From assembly GCF_900100155.1 (NCBI RefSeq), contig NZ_FMTP01000005.1, forward strand, positions 248,001 through 312,000: a stretch of DNA of 64,000 nucleotides, written 5' to 3'. The position numbers and the translations under genes were made by a program. This DNA comes from Ancylobacter rudongensis. Its GTDB lineage: Bacteria; Pseudomonadota; Alphaproteobacteria; Rhizobiales; Xanthobacteraceae. The notes beneath the pieces are model-generated. The model saw nothing but the letters and a program-made list of their open reading frames with translations, was not told where the DNA came from and did not search any database. Shown here one piece after another: positions 11,567 through 19,127 of this stretch. The stretch's first letter is position 1; each line of letters starts with the position of its first letter.

Positions 11567-12556
11567 TCACGCTTCCGCTTTCTGGGGGCGGGCCAGCAGC
11601 GACCCGATCGCCTGTTCGATATCGCTGCGCCCGGCCAGCACCGCCTCGACGGCGCGGGCGATCGGCATGTCGACGCCGCGCGCCTGCGCCATCGCCACCA
11701 GCACGCTGGCGGTGAGTGCGCCTTCCGCCAGCTTGCCGGGCGGGTGCAGGCCCTCGTCCTGGCCGAGGCTGAGGCCGAGCGCGTAATTGCGCGACTGCGC
11801 GGTGGAGCAGGTGAGGATGAGATCGCCAAGGCCCGACAGGCCGGTCAGCGTCTCCGCCTTGGCACCATAGGCCTTGCCGAAGCGCATCAGTTCGGCGAAG
11901 CCGCGCGCGATCAGCGCCGCGCCGGCGCTGGCGCCCAGCTTCCGCCCGCCGACGATGCCGGCGGCGATGGCGAGCACGTTCTTGGCCGCGCCGCCAATCT
12001 CGACGCCGCGCACATCGGCGCTGTGGTAAAGGCGGAACGAGGACGAGCCGAGCGCGGCGGCCAGCGCCTCGGCAACGCCGAGATCGCGGCAGGCGAGGGT
12101 GACGGCGGTCGGCAGGCCGGCCGCGACATCGGCGGCGAAGCTGGGGCCGGACAGGATGGCGGGAACCGCCTGCGGGCAGGCCTCGCTCAGCACCTGCGTC
12201 ATGAACAGCGATGTGCCGCGCTCGATGCCCTTGGCGCAGGTGACGACAGGGGTGCCGGCGGCCAGATGCGGGGCAAGTTCAGCGGCGACGGGGCGGCTCG
12301 CCTGCGCCGGCACCACGAGCAGAATCGCGTCCATGCCCGCGAGCACTGAAAGATCGGCGGTCGGGCGCACCGTGTCGGCGAGAACCACCCCCGGTAGATG
12401 CGCCGGGTTGCTGCGGGTCCGCGCCATCGCCGCGACGAGGTCGCGGTCGCGGCCCCAGAGCACGACCTCGCGCCCGGCGCGGGCGCTGGCATTGGCAAGG
12501 GCGGTGCCCCAGGCGCCGGCGCCGACCACACCGATGGAGGCATAGCGAGCGGACAT
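11567..12556 (-). CDS. gpsA: Glycerol-3-phosphate dehydrogenase [NAD(P)+]
   Basis: GpsA reduces dihydroxyacetone phosphate to sn-glycerol 3-phosphate, the backbone for phospholipids. The 329-residue sequence has the N-terminal dinucleotide fold [18 protein letters not shown], the AKGIERGT segment, [17 protein letters not shown], and the catalytic lysine region [13 protein letters not shown], with [12 protein letters not shown] in the C-terminal domain. Its ATG at 12556 shares one base with the TGA of tsaD (TGATG), so the two are translationally coupled; this order is common in Alphaproteobacteria. Confidence 0.97.
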   Translation of the reverse strand: MSARYASIGVVGAGAWGTALANASARAGREVVLWGRDRDLVAAMARTRSNPAHLPGVVLADTVRPTADLSVLAGMDAILLVVPAQASRPVAAELAPHLAAGTPVVTCAKGIERGTSLFMTQVLSEACPQAVPAILSGPSFAADVAAGLPTAVTLACRDLGVAEALAAALGSSSFRLYHSADVRGVEIGGAAKNVLAIAAGIVGGRKLGASAGAALIARGFAELMRFGKAYGAKAETLTGLSGLGDLILTCSTAQSRNYALGLSLGQDEGLHPPGKLAEGALTASVLVAMAQARGVDMPIARAVEAVLAGRSDIEQAIGSLLARPQKAEA

Positions 12557-13734
12557 CAGCCGCCGGTCCCGGCCGGGCCAAAGGAGGGGGCGGGAAGAAC
12601 GGCAGCCGCCGCGCCGACCCCTGCCGCCGGTTCGCTCGCGGCTGCATCCTCGGCGGGAGGCACCGCGAGGCCGGCGACCGCGAGAGCGGCCGCTTCCACC
12701 TCGGCCAGCGGCCAGCGGGCGCGGGGGGAGACGTCGAGCCCGTCATAAAGGCCGCGCGCCAGCCGTTCCGCCCCGGCCCAGGCGATCATCGCGCCATTGT
12801 CGGTGCACAGTTCCGGCGGCGGCACGGCGAGGCGGGTGCCGCCATCGGCCGCCACCTTGTGCAGCGCCCGGCGCACCGCCTGGTTGGCGCCGACGCCGCC
12901 GGCCAGCACCAGCGCGGAAGGCTTCAGCCCCCGCTGGCGCATCACCCGCAGGGCGCAGCGCACCCGGTCGGAAAGGACGTCGACAATGGCCGCCTGGAAG
13001 GAGGCGCACAGGTCGTTCACGTCCTCCTCGCTCAGCGGGGCGATCTTCAGCGCCTCGATCCGTACCGCGGTCTTGAGGCCGGAGAGCGAGAAATCGGGCA
13101 CCGGCTTGCCATGCAGCGGGCGCGGCAGGGCGAAGCGGGCGGGGTCGCCCTTCAGCGCCGCCCGTTCCACCGCCGGGCCGCCGGGATAGGGCAGGCCGAG
13201 CATCTTGGCGGTCTTGTCGAACGCCTCGCCGACGGCGTCGTCAATGGTGCCGCCGAGCTTGGTGTAGTCGCCGATGCCGGTGACGGCGACCAGCTGGGTA
13301 TGGCCGCCCGACACCAGAAGCAGCAGGAAGGGGAAGGGCACCTTGTCGGTGAGGCGCGCGGTGAGCGCGTGGGCTTCCAGATGATTGACGGCGATCAGCG
13401 GCTTCTTCGCCGCCAGCGCCAGCGCCTTGGCGGTGGTGAGGCCGACAATGACGCCGCCGATCAGCCCCGGGCCGGCGGCGGCGGCGATGCCGTCGATTTC
13501 GTTGAGGCTGAGCCCGGCGGCGCGCAGGGCGCGGGCGATCAGATGGTCGAGCACCTCAACATGGGCACGGGCGGCGATCTCCGGCACCACGCCGCCATAT
13601 TCGGCATGGTCCTCGGTCTGGGAATGGACGATGTTGGACAGGATCGTGCCGGTGCCATCGGCGCGCCGACGCACCACCGCGGCGGCGGTTTCATCGCAGG
13701 TGGTCTCGATCCCGAGCAGGAGCAGATCGCGCAT
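12556..13734 (-). CDS. tsaD: tRNA N6-adenosine threonylcarbamoyltransferase
   Basis: TsaD transfers threonylcarbamoyl to A37 of ANN-decoding tRNAs. Visible motifs are [15 protein letters not shown], the metal-binding NHLEAHAL histidines, VSGGHTQLV, the [12 protein letters not shown] segment and [15 protein letters not shown] 13734 gives [16 protein letters not shown]; an upstream frame extension has no family support. The protein is 392 residues because of an Ala/Pro/Gly-rich tail of about 35 residues after the conserved domain. The gene diverges from hemC across a 179-bp region with an AT-rich inverted repeat. Confidence 0.96.
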   Translation of the reverse strand: MRDLLLLGIETTCDETAAAVVRRRADGTGTILSNIVHSQTEDHAEYGGVVPEIAARAHVEVLDHLIARALRAAGLSLNEIDGIAAAAGPGLIGGVIVGLTTAKALALAAKKPLIAVNHLEAHALTARLTDKVPFPFLLLLVSGGHTQLVAVTGIGDYTKLGGTIDDAVGEAFDKTAKMLGLPYPGGPAVERAALKGDPARFALPRPLHGKPVPDFSLSGLKTAVRIEALKIAPLSEEDVNDLCASFQAAIVDVLSDRVRCALRVMRQRGLKPSALVLAGGVGANQAVRRALHKVAADGGTRLAVPPPELCTDNGAMIAWAGAERLARGLYDGLDVSPRARWPLAEVEAAALAVAGLAVPPAEDAAASEPAAGVGAAAAVLPAPSFGPAGTGG

Positions 13735-13829
13735 TGACTTTACGGGGTTGGACAGTGAATTGAGCCGGCACCGAACCGCTTGTGGCCCGACCGTATCATC
13801 CGGCTTCGCAATGATACGGCCATATCGGC

Positions 13830-13851
13830 CCACAAAATATTGATATTGTGG
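13830..13851. promoter_or_regulatory. AT-rich inverted repeat in the tsaD-hemC divergent region
   Basis: CCACAA-N10-TTGTGG flanks an AT-only-like core (AATATTGATA), standing out from the GC-rich surroundings. It lies about 65 bp upstream of the chosen hemC ATG and 96 bp upstream of tsaD, where an operator or -10 region would be expected. No known regulator is assigned. Confidence 0.4.
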
Positions 13852-13913
13852 CCAAAAACCCGACATCTGAAGCTCAGCTGCCGGATTTTACCCCACTAGC
13901 ACCGCAGGACGGC

Positions 13914-14843
13914 ATGACGCAATCGCTTCCCAAACTTCGGCTCGGCACGCGCGGCAGCCCGCTGGCGCTCTGGCAGGCACATGCGGTGCGCGACGCGCTG
14001 CTCAAGGCCCATCGCTGGCCGGACGAGGCCGTGGAGGTGCAGGTGATCCGCACCACCGGCGACGCCATCACCGATCGGGCGCTGTCGGAGGCGGGCGGCA
14101 AGGGGCTGTTCACCAAGGAGCTGGAGGAGGCGCTGCTCGACAGGCGCATCGACCTCGCGGTGCATTCGGCCAAGGACATGCCGACCCGTCTGCCGGACGG
14201 GCTGCATCTCGTCGGCTATCTCCCGCGGGCGGATGTGCGCGACGCTCTGATCCTGCGCGAGGGCGTGGCGCTGCGCGACCTCAAGCCGGGCGCGAAGGTG
14301 GGCACCGCCTCGCTGCGGCGCGAGGCGCAATTGCGCCGGCTGCGGCCGGATCTCGATGTCTCGCTGCTGCGCGGCAATGTGCACACTCGCCTCGCCAAGG
14401 TGGAAAACGGCGATTTCGACGGCACGCTGCTCGCTTATGCTGGCCTCAGCCGCCTCGGCCTCGCCGACAAGGTGAGCTCGGTGCTGGAGACGACGGACTT
14501 TCTCCCCGCCGTGGGGCAGGGGGCGGTGGCGATCGAGACCCGCTTCGGCGACATTGCGGTCGACGCGCTGGTGGTGCCGGTGGTGTGCCCGGCCACGGGG
14601 CTGGCGCTGCGGGTGGAGCGGGCCTATCTCGGCCAGCTCGACGGCTCCTGTCGCACGCCGATCGCCGGGCTGGCGCAGGTGGACGGCGAGGAGATCCGCT
14701 TTCGTGGCGCCGTGCTTTCGCCGGATGGGGCGCGCTATTACGAGATCGTGCGCTATGGTCCGCGCAACCGCGCGCTGGAACTCGGCATCGCCGCCGGGCA
14801 GGAGATGCGCGCCCTGGTGCCGCCCGAACTGCTGCCGCATTGA
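13914..14843 (+). CDS. hemC: Hydroxymethylbilane synthase (porphobilinogen deaminase)
   Basis: HemC polymerises four porphobilinogens into hydroxymethylbilane in haem and corrin synthesis. The sequence has LRLGTRGSPLALWQAH, the arginine-rich GTASLRREAQLRRLRPD and RGNVHTRLAKV, PAVGQGAVAIE, and the cofactor-attachment cysteine in QLDGSCRTPIAG. ATG 13914 with AGGA upstream gives 309 residues, the family length; an in-frame GTG at 13848 would add 22 unconserved residues and overlap the inverted repeat. It is first in the run hemC-hemD-mitofilin-hemY. Confidence 0.96.
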   Translation: MTQSLPKLRLGTRGSPLALWQAHAVRDALLKAHRWPDEAVEVQVIRTTGDAITDRALSEAGGKGLFTKELEEALLDRRIDLAVHSAKDMPTRLPDGLHLVGYLPRADVRDALILREGVALRDLKPGAKVGTASLRREAQLRRLRPDLDVSLLRGNVHTRLAKVENGDFDGTLLAYAGLSRLGLADKVSSVLETTDFLPAVGQGAVAIETRFGDIAVDALVVPVVCPATGLALRVERAYLGQLDGSCRTPIAGLAQVDGEEIRFRGAVLSPDGARYYEIVRYGPRNRALELGIAAGQEMRALVPPELLPH

Positions 14844-14854
14844 GCGGGCGCGAC

Positions 14855-15556
14855 ATGCAGGTGCTGGTGACACGGCCACAGCCGGACGCGCAGGCCACCG
14901 CCGCGCGGCTTGATGCCGCCGGGCATGGCGCGATCATTGATCCCATGCTCGCCGTCGAGGCGGTGGAGGCCCGCCTGCCGGCGGGAGCCTTCGATGCGGT
15001 GGCGCTGACCAGCGTCAATGGCGCCCGGCTGCTGGGTGGCCGCCCGGAGCTGCCGGCACTGGCGGGGCTGCCGCTTTATGCCGTCGGCCGGCGGACGGCG
15101 GCGGCGGCGCCGGGAGCGTTCGGCACGGTTCATGTCGCCGGGGGCGATGGCGCGGCGCTGGCCGAACTGCTGCGCGCCAGACTGCCGCGCGGCGCCCGGC
15201 TGCTCTATGTGGCCGGCGAAGAGCGGGCGGTCGACCTCGGCGCGGCACTGGCGGGAGACGGCATTTCCACCGAACTTTTTGTGATCTATCGCACCGTCCC
15301 GGCGCAGGCGCTGGCGCCGGCGACGATTGAGGCGGCGCGGGACGGGCGGATTGACGCGGCCTTCCATTTTTCGCCGCGCACCGCCGCCACCCTGGCGGCC
15401 CGCGCGCAGGAGGCCGGCGTGGCGACCTATTTCCGCCATGTCGAGCATCTGTGCTTTTCTGCCAATGTGGCGAAGCCGCTGGCGGCTGCCGGCTGGCCGA
15501 CCCGTGTCGCCGCCGCGCCGACGGAAGAGGACCTGTTCGATCTGCTGAACGGGTAG
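14855..15556 (+). CDS. hemD: Uroporphyrinogen-III synthase
   Basis: HemD closes hydroxymethylbilane with inversion of ring D. The protein is poorly conserved, as is usual for the family: VLVTRPQPDAQATAARLDAAGH at the N terminus, ALTSVNGARLLG, LYAVGRRTAAAA, LLYVAGEERAVDLGAAL, VIYRTVPAQ and FHFSPRTAATL. ATG 14855 is 11 bp after the hemC stop and gives 233 residues. The immediate position after hemC supports the call as strongly as the sequence. Confidence 0.9.
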   Translation: MQVLVTRPQPDAQATAARLDAAGHGAIIDPMLAVEAVEARLPAGAFDAVALTSVNGARLLGGRPELPALAGLPLYAVGRRTAAAAPGAFGTVHVAGGDGAALAELLRARLPRGARLLYVAGEERAVDLGAALAGDGISTELFVIYRTVPAQALAPATIEAARDGRIDAAFHFSPRTAATLAARAQEAGVATYFRHVEHLCFSANVAKPLAAAGWPTRVAAAPTEEDLFDLLNG

Positions 15557-15650
15557 GCCCTCGCAGTCTCCCGAGGTTGCGGCGCGGGGATAGGCGGTCT
15601 ATCCCGGAACAAGAGCCGGCCCGGCGCTTTATCAAGGTAGAGGTAAGGAC

Positions 15651-17069
15651 GTGGCGACAGACGATCCGAAAAAGGGTGCTGAGGACAAGGTTGAGGCCGG
15701 GGGCAAGCCCGCGCGCCGCAAGCCGCCGACGCTCGACCTTTCCGCCCGGGAAGTGACGCCCGTTTCCGACGAGGCGGCGACCGCTGAGGCTGTGGTGCCC
15801 GCGTCCAAGCCCGACGCCTCTCAGCCCGTCTCTTCAAAGCCCGACGTCTCGACGGCAGGCGACGCCCTGCCGGACGCGCCCAAGCCGGATACATCACCCG
15901 ACATGCCCCCCGAGACGCTGAAGCCCGATGCCGCCGCCGCGACCGACGAGGTGCCGGTGATCGATGCCACTGGCGACTATGGGAGCGGCAAAGGCGAGGC
16001 GGCCGACGTGCCGCCGCCCGTTCATCCCGTCCCGCCGCCCGCCGAGCCTCGCCCGACGCGCCCGCTCGGCCTGTTCGGCACGCTTGTCGTCGCGCTGCTG
16101 TCCGGCCTGATCGGCGGCGGCTTCGCGCTAGGCGTGGTGTCGACCTTCTACGGCGCCGAGGAGAATGTGGACGCCATCACCGAGCTTGAGGCGCGGGCGC
16201 TGGACCTGCGCCAGCGGCTGGAACTGCTGGAGGCCCGCTCCGGCGAGGCGCCGGCGGCCGGCCTCAATGCTCCCGCCGAGCTGGCGACCCGGCTCGATGC
16301 GCTGGAAAGCGGGCTGAACGCACTCGGCTCCAAGGTTGATGCCCTGCCGGCCGCCCCTGCCACCGCGCCCGCCGCCTCGCCGGATGATGTCGCGGCGGTG
16401 AAGGGCCAGGTCGAGGCGCTGGAGCAGAAGGTGAGCGCGCTTCCCGCGCCGGCCCCGGCGGCCTCGCCCGAAGCTCTCAATGCCGCCACCGCCCGCCTCG
16501 ACGCGTTGGAGACCAAGCTCGCGGCCGCCACTGCCGCGCAGCGCGCCAGCGGACAGGGCACGGCGCAGCTCGTCGTCCTGGGCACGCTGCGCGAGGCGGT
16601 CGTCTCCGGCCGCCCCTTCACCACCGAGCTGAAGGCGGCGCAGGCGCTGCTGGCCGAGGACGCGGTGCCGCTGGCGGCGCTTGAGGATTCCGCTGCCACC
16701 GGCTTTGCCTCCGGCCCGGCGCTTGCCGCGCAGCTGCGCGCCGCCACCGCGCCCGCCCCGGCGACCGATGCGGCCGGCGCGCCGGCGGATGAGGGGATTG
16801 TCGCCACCCTGCTGCAGGGCGCGCAGAAGCTCGTCACCATTCGACGTTCCGACGATGTCTCGGCCTCGCCCGACATCGCCAAGGCCGAGATGGCGCTGAC
16901 GCAGGGTGATTTCGAGGCCGCGCGGGCGGCTCTCGCCGCGCTGCCCGAGGCCGAGCGCGCCGCCGCGCAGCCCGTGCTCGCCGCGCTGGATGCCCGGCAG
17001 GCGGCGCTCGCCACCCTTGCCGAGCTTCATCGGCGCGTGCTCGCCACTCTCGCGGGAGGAAGCCAGTGA
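15651..17069 (+). CDS. Mitofilin-domain inner membrane protein (alphaproteobacterial Mic60 homologue)
   Basis: This 472-residue protein has a Pro/Ala-rich cytoplasmic N-terminal segment with repeated KPD motifs (residues 1-135), one transmembrane helix LFGTLVVALLSGLIGGGFALG, a coiled-coil-prone region (ITELEARALDLRQRLELLEAR onward), and a C-terminal mitofilin-like domain with ALTQGDFEAARAALAALPEAE. The GTG start at 15651 follows AGGTAAGGAC. In Alphaproteobacteria such proteins are encoded beside haem genes and are homologues of mitochondrial Mic60, which shapes cristae. The stop overlaps the hemY-like start. Confidence 0.85.
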   Translation: MATDDPKKGAEDKVEAGGKPARRKPPTLDLSAREVTPVSDEAATAEAVVPASKPDASQPVSSKPDVSTAGDALPDAPKPDTSPDMPPETLKPDAAAATDEVPVIDATGDYGSGKGEAADVPPPVHPVPPPAEPRPTRPLGLFGTLVVALLSGLIGGGFALGVVSTFYGAEENVDAITELEARALDLRQRLELLEARSGEAPAAGLNAPAELATRLDALESGLNALGSKVDALPAAPATAPAASPDDVAAVKGQVEALEQKVSALPAPAPAASPEALNAATARLDALETKLAAATAAQRASGQGTAQLVVLGTLREAVVSGRPFTTELKAAQALLAEDAVPLAALEDSAATGFASGPALAAQLRAATAPAPATDAAGAPADEGIVATLLQGAQKLVTIRRSDDVSASPDIAKAEMALTQGDFEAARAALAALPEAERAAAQPVLAALDARQAALATLAELHRRVLATLAGGSQ

Positions 17070-18658
17070 TCCGGCTCGTCGTCTATCTGCTCGTCCTCGC
17101 CCTTGTGGCCTTCGGCATCGCCTGGCTGGCGGACCGGCCCGGTGCGGTGGTGATCGACTGGCAGGGCTGGCAGGTCGAGACCAGCATTCTGGTCGCGGCC
17201 AGCGCCCTGCTGGCGCTGCTGGCGGCGGCGATCCTGCTGTGGACGCTGCTGCGGCTGATCGTGCGCTCGCCCGACACCATTGCCCATTCCTGGCGCAACC
17301 GGCGCCGCAATCGCGGCTGGGCGGCGGTCACGCGCGGCCTCGTCGCGGTGGGCTCGGGCGACGCGGTGGGCGCGCGCCGGGCGGCCAATGACGCCCAGCG
17401 CCTGCTCGGCGAGGAGCCGCTCAGCAAGCTGCTGGCGGCGCAGGCGGCGCAGCTTTCCGGTGATGCCGCCGGTGCCGAGGCGGTGTTCCGCTCGATGACC
17501 GAAACCGCCGGCACGCGCCTGCTCGGCCTGCGCGGCCTGCATGTGGAAGCGCGCCGGCGCGGCGACCAGGGCGCGGCGCTGCAGGCGGCGGAAGAAGCCG
17601 CCCGGCACGAGCCCGGCCTCGCCTGGGCCGCCGATGCGGTGATCGAGGCGCGCTGCCTGAATGGCGATTTCGCCGGGGCGCTGGCGATGCTGGAGCGCGA
17701 GGCGGCGCATGGGGCGCTCGACCGGGCGACCCATCGGCGCCGGCGCGCCGTGCTGCTGGCGGCGCAGGCGCAGGCTCTCGAACTCTCCGACCCCGCCACC
17801 GCCCGCGACAAGGCGCAGGAAGCCGCCCGCCTCGCCCCGACGCTGGTGCCGGCAGCCGACATTGCCGGGCGCCTGCTGGGCGCCGCCGGCGATGTACGCA
17901 AGGCGGCGAAGATCATCGAGGCCGCCTATGCGGCGACCCCGCATCCCGACCTTGCCGACGCCTATCTGCACCTACGGCCGGGCGATGCCTCACGCGAGCG
18001 GCTGAAGCGCGTGCGCACGCTCACCGCCCATCAGCCCGCCCATCCGGAAAGCGCCATGGCGCTGGCCCGTGCCGCGCTCGACGCGCAGGATTTCGACGTC
18101 GCCCGCACGGCGTTGGCGCCGCTGCTGGTGGCGCCGACCCAGCGCGCCTGCCTGTTGATGGCGGAGCTGGAAGCGGGCGAGCATGGCGATGTCGGCAAGG
18201 CCCGCGAATGGACCGCCCGCGCCGTGCGCGCCCAGCGCGACCCCGCCTGGGTGGCCGATGGCGTGGTGGCCGAGGCCTGGGGGCCGATCTCGCCGGTCAG
18301 CGGCCGGCTCGACGCCTATGAATGGAAGCTGCCGCCCGGCCTCGCGACGACGCCGATGCTGGAGAACGAGGCGGAGCGGGTGAAGCTGGCGATCGCCGCC
18401 GCCATCGAGAGCCGCCCGCCTGCGGCGGAGGGCCCGGTGGTCGATCTCAGCCCCGCAGGTGCCTCGCCAAGCCTGGCGCCGGCCGTTCCCGAGACGGAGG
18501 GCAAGGCGGAGCCGGAGAAGGCGAGCACGAAGGTCTCGCCGCAGCCGGCCGCCTTGGCGACGCCTGTGGTGGCGATGCCGCATCTGCCGGACGATCCCGG
18601 CCCCGGCGCGCCCTTCGCCGACGAGCCCGGCGCGGCGCCGCGCGGCCCCTATATGTGA
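17066..18658 (+). CDS. hemY: HemY-type inner membrane TPR protein
   Basis: The 530-residue protein has two N-terminal membrane helices (IRLVVYLLVLALVAFGIAWLA and ILVAASALLALLAAAILLWTL) around the HemY-N signature AVVIDWQGWQVETS, then a long alpha-helical TPR-like domain (AANDAQRLLGEEPLSKLLAAQAA; LFVE-type repeats to about residue 390) and a Pro/Ala-rich tail. The GTG start at 17066 overlaps the TGA of the mitofilin gene. HemY proteins are tied to haem synthesis by gene order; their biochemical role is not settled. This is not the Bacillus protoporphyrinogen oxidase of the same name. Confidence 0.88.
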   Translation: MIRLVVYLLVLALVAFGIAWLADRPGAVVIDWQGWQVETSILVAASALLALLAAAILLWTLLRLIVRSPDTIAHSWRNRRRNRGWAAVTRGLVAVGSGDAVGARRAANDAQRLLGEEPLSKLLAAQAAQLSGDAAGAEAVFRSMTETAGTRLLGLRGLHVEARRRGDQGAALQAAEEAARHEPGLAWAADAVIEARCLNGDFAGALAMLEREAAHGALDRATHRRRRAVLLAAQAQALELSDPATARDKAQEAARLAPTLVPAADIAGRLLGAAGDVRKAAKIIEAAYAATPHPDLADAYLHLRPGDASRERLKRVRTLTAHQPAHPESAMALARAALDAQDFDVARTALAPLLVAPTQRACLLMAELEAGEHGDVGKAREWTARAVRAQRDPAWVADGVVAEAWGPISPVSGRLDAYEWKLPPGLATTPMLENEAERVKLAIAAAIESRPPAAEGPVVDLSPAGASPSLAPAVPETEGKAEPEKASTKVSPQPAALATPVVAMPHLPDDPGPGAPFADEPGAAPRGPYM

Positions 18659-18685
18659 GGCTAAGCGTCACGGGCGCCTGAGGCC

Positions 18686-18708
18686 AGGCGAGCCTGCTAG
18701 GCTCGCCT
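18686..18708 (+). terminator. Hairpin after the hemC-hemY operon
   Basis: A 9-bp stem AGGCGAGCC / GGCTCGCCT with a TGCTA loop begins 28 bp after the hemY stop. The following bases (GTGTGGG) are not a T run, so it is a weak intrinsic terminator at best. Confidence 0.5.
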
Positions 18709-18734
18709 GTGTGGGCTGGCCCTGCGTGAAAAGC

Positions 18735-18916
18735 GCAAAAAAAAGCGCGCCATGCGGCGCGCTGATTTCCCCGTAGAGGTGCCCGGTCAGAAGCCGGCCG
18801 CTCGTCAAGCGGCCGGAGGGTACAGGTGCGGTCGGAGTACATCCGTCCTGACCGCCCACATCCGGCGAGGCACTGACGAGGTGCCAACATGCCGGAAGCC
18901 CTGTTCTGACTGGGTT
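18735..18916 (-). ncRNA. Unassigned stand-alone structured RNA (about 180 nt with terminator)
   Basis: On the minus strand a promoter-like pair (TTGCAT at 18950-18945, TATAGG at 18926-18921, 18-bp spacer) is followed within about 7 nt by the 5' arm of a closing helix: CCC-A-GTCAGAA (18914-18904) pairs with TTCTGAC-C-GGG (18792-18782). The interior can form a 9-bp hairpin (18794-18816), a nested hairpin around 18862-18895 and GCGGTC/GACCGC. The heptamers CTCGTCA (18880-18874) and TGACGAG (18807-18801) are exactly complementary; they can either kiss as two loops or pair directly in a long rod. A U8 intrinsic terminator closes the unit. No open frame of note lies within. A rod-like fold with paired ends resembles 6S RNA, but no conserved 6S sequence was recognised, so the family is left open. 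Confidence 0.6.
18737..18763 (-). terminator. Strong intrinsic terminator of the minus-strand RNA
   Basis: Reading the minus strand, an 8-bp stem AGCGCGCC / GGCGCGCT with loop GCAT is followed directly by eight T residues. It is 365 bp beyond the cobT stop, and the RNA unit lies between, so it most likely ends that RNA and any cobT read-through. Confidence 0.85.
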
Positions 18917-18920
18917 GAAG

Positions 18921-18950
18921 CCTATATGGGGCGGCCTTCCGCCGATGCAA
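18921..18950 (-). promoter_or_regulatory. Putative sigma-70 promoter of the minus-strand RNA
   Basis: TTGCAT (-35) and TATAGG (-10) are separated by 18 bp. The predicted start, near 18914-18916, coincides with the 5' base of the closing helix. The -35 has the TTG core and the -10 matches four of six positions. Confidence 0.5.
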
Positions 18951-18976
18951 GGGGGCGGCGCCCGATACAGCGCCAC

Positions 18977-19075
18977 GCCGTCCTCCCGGACGGCGGCAGG
19001 CCGATCCGGGATCGTTTACCCGACCTTCCGCGGCGCGATCCCGGCTCTTCGCTGCGCTGCGGCCGGGATGACGGC
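18977..19075. repeat. Dispersed palindromic repeat, family B copy 1
   Basis: The stretch begins with the hairpin CCGTCCTCCCGGACGG, continues with GATCCGGGATCG, and ends GGCCGGGATGACGGC. It shares the GTCCGGGAT/ATCCCGGAC-type arms with copies at 42523, 46168, 51803, 52390, 53139 and 60547. It lies between the structured RNA and the cobT stop. Nothing coding is seen in 18659-19127. Confidence 0.75.
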
Positions 19076-19127
19076 AGGCGAGACGCCGTGCCGGAGCGCC
19101 CTCTCCGGAAGCCCCGTCCCTTTAGGC

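Noticed and set aside
18735-18916. The structured RNA considered as a cobalamin riboswitch of cobT/cobS or as SRP RNA
   Set aside because: It lies downstream of cobT rather than upstream of cobS, lacks the B12-box sequence, and lacks the conserved SRP apical sequence; it has its own promoter-like sequence.
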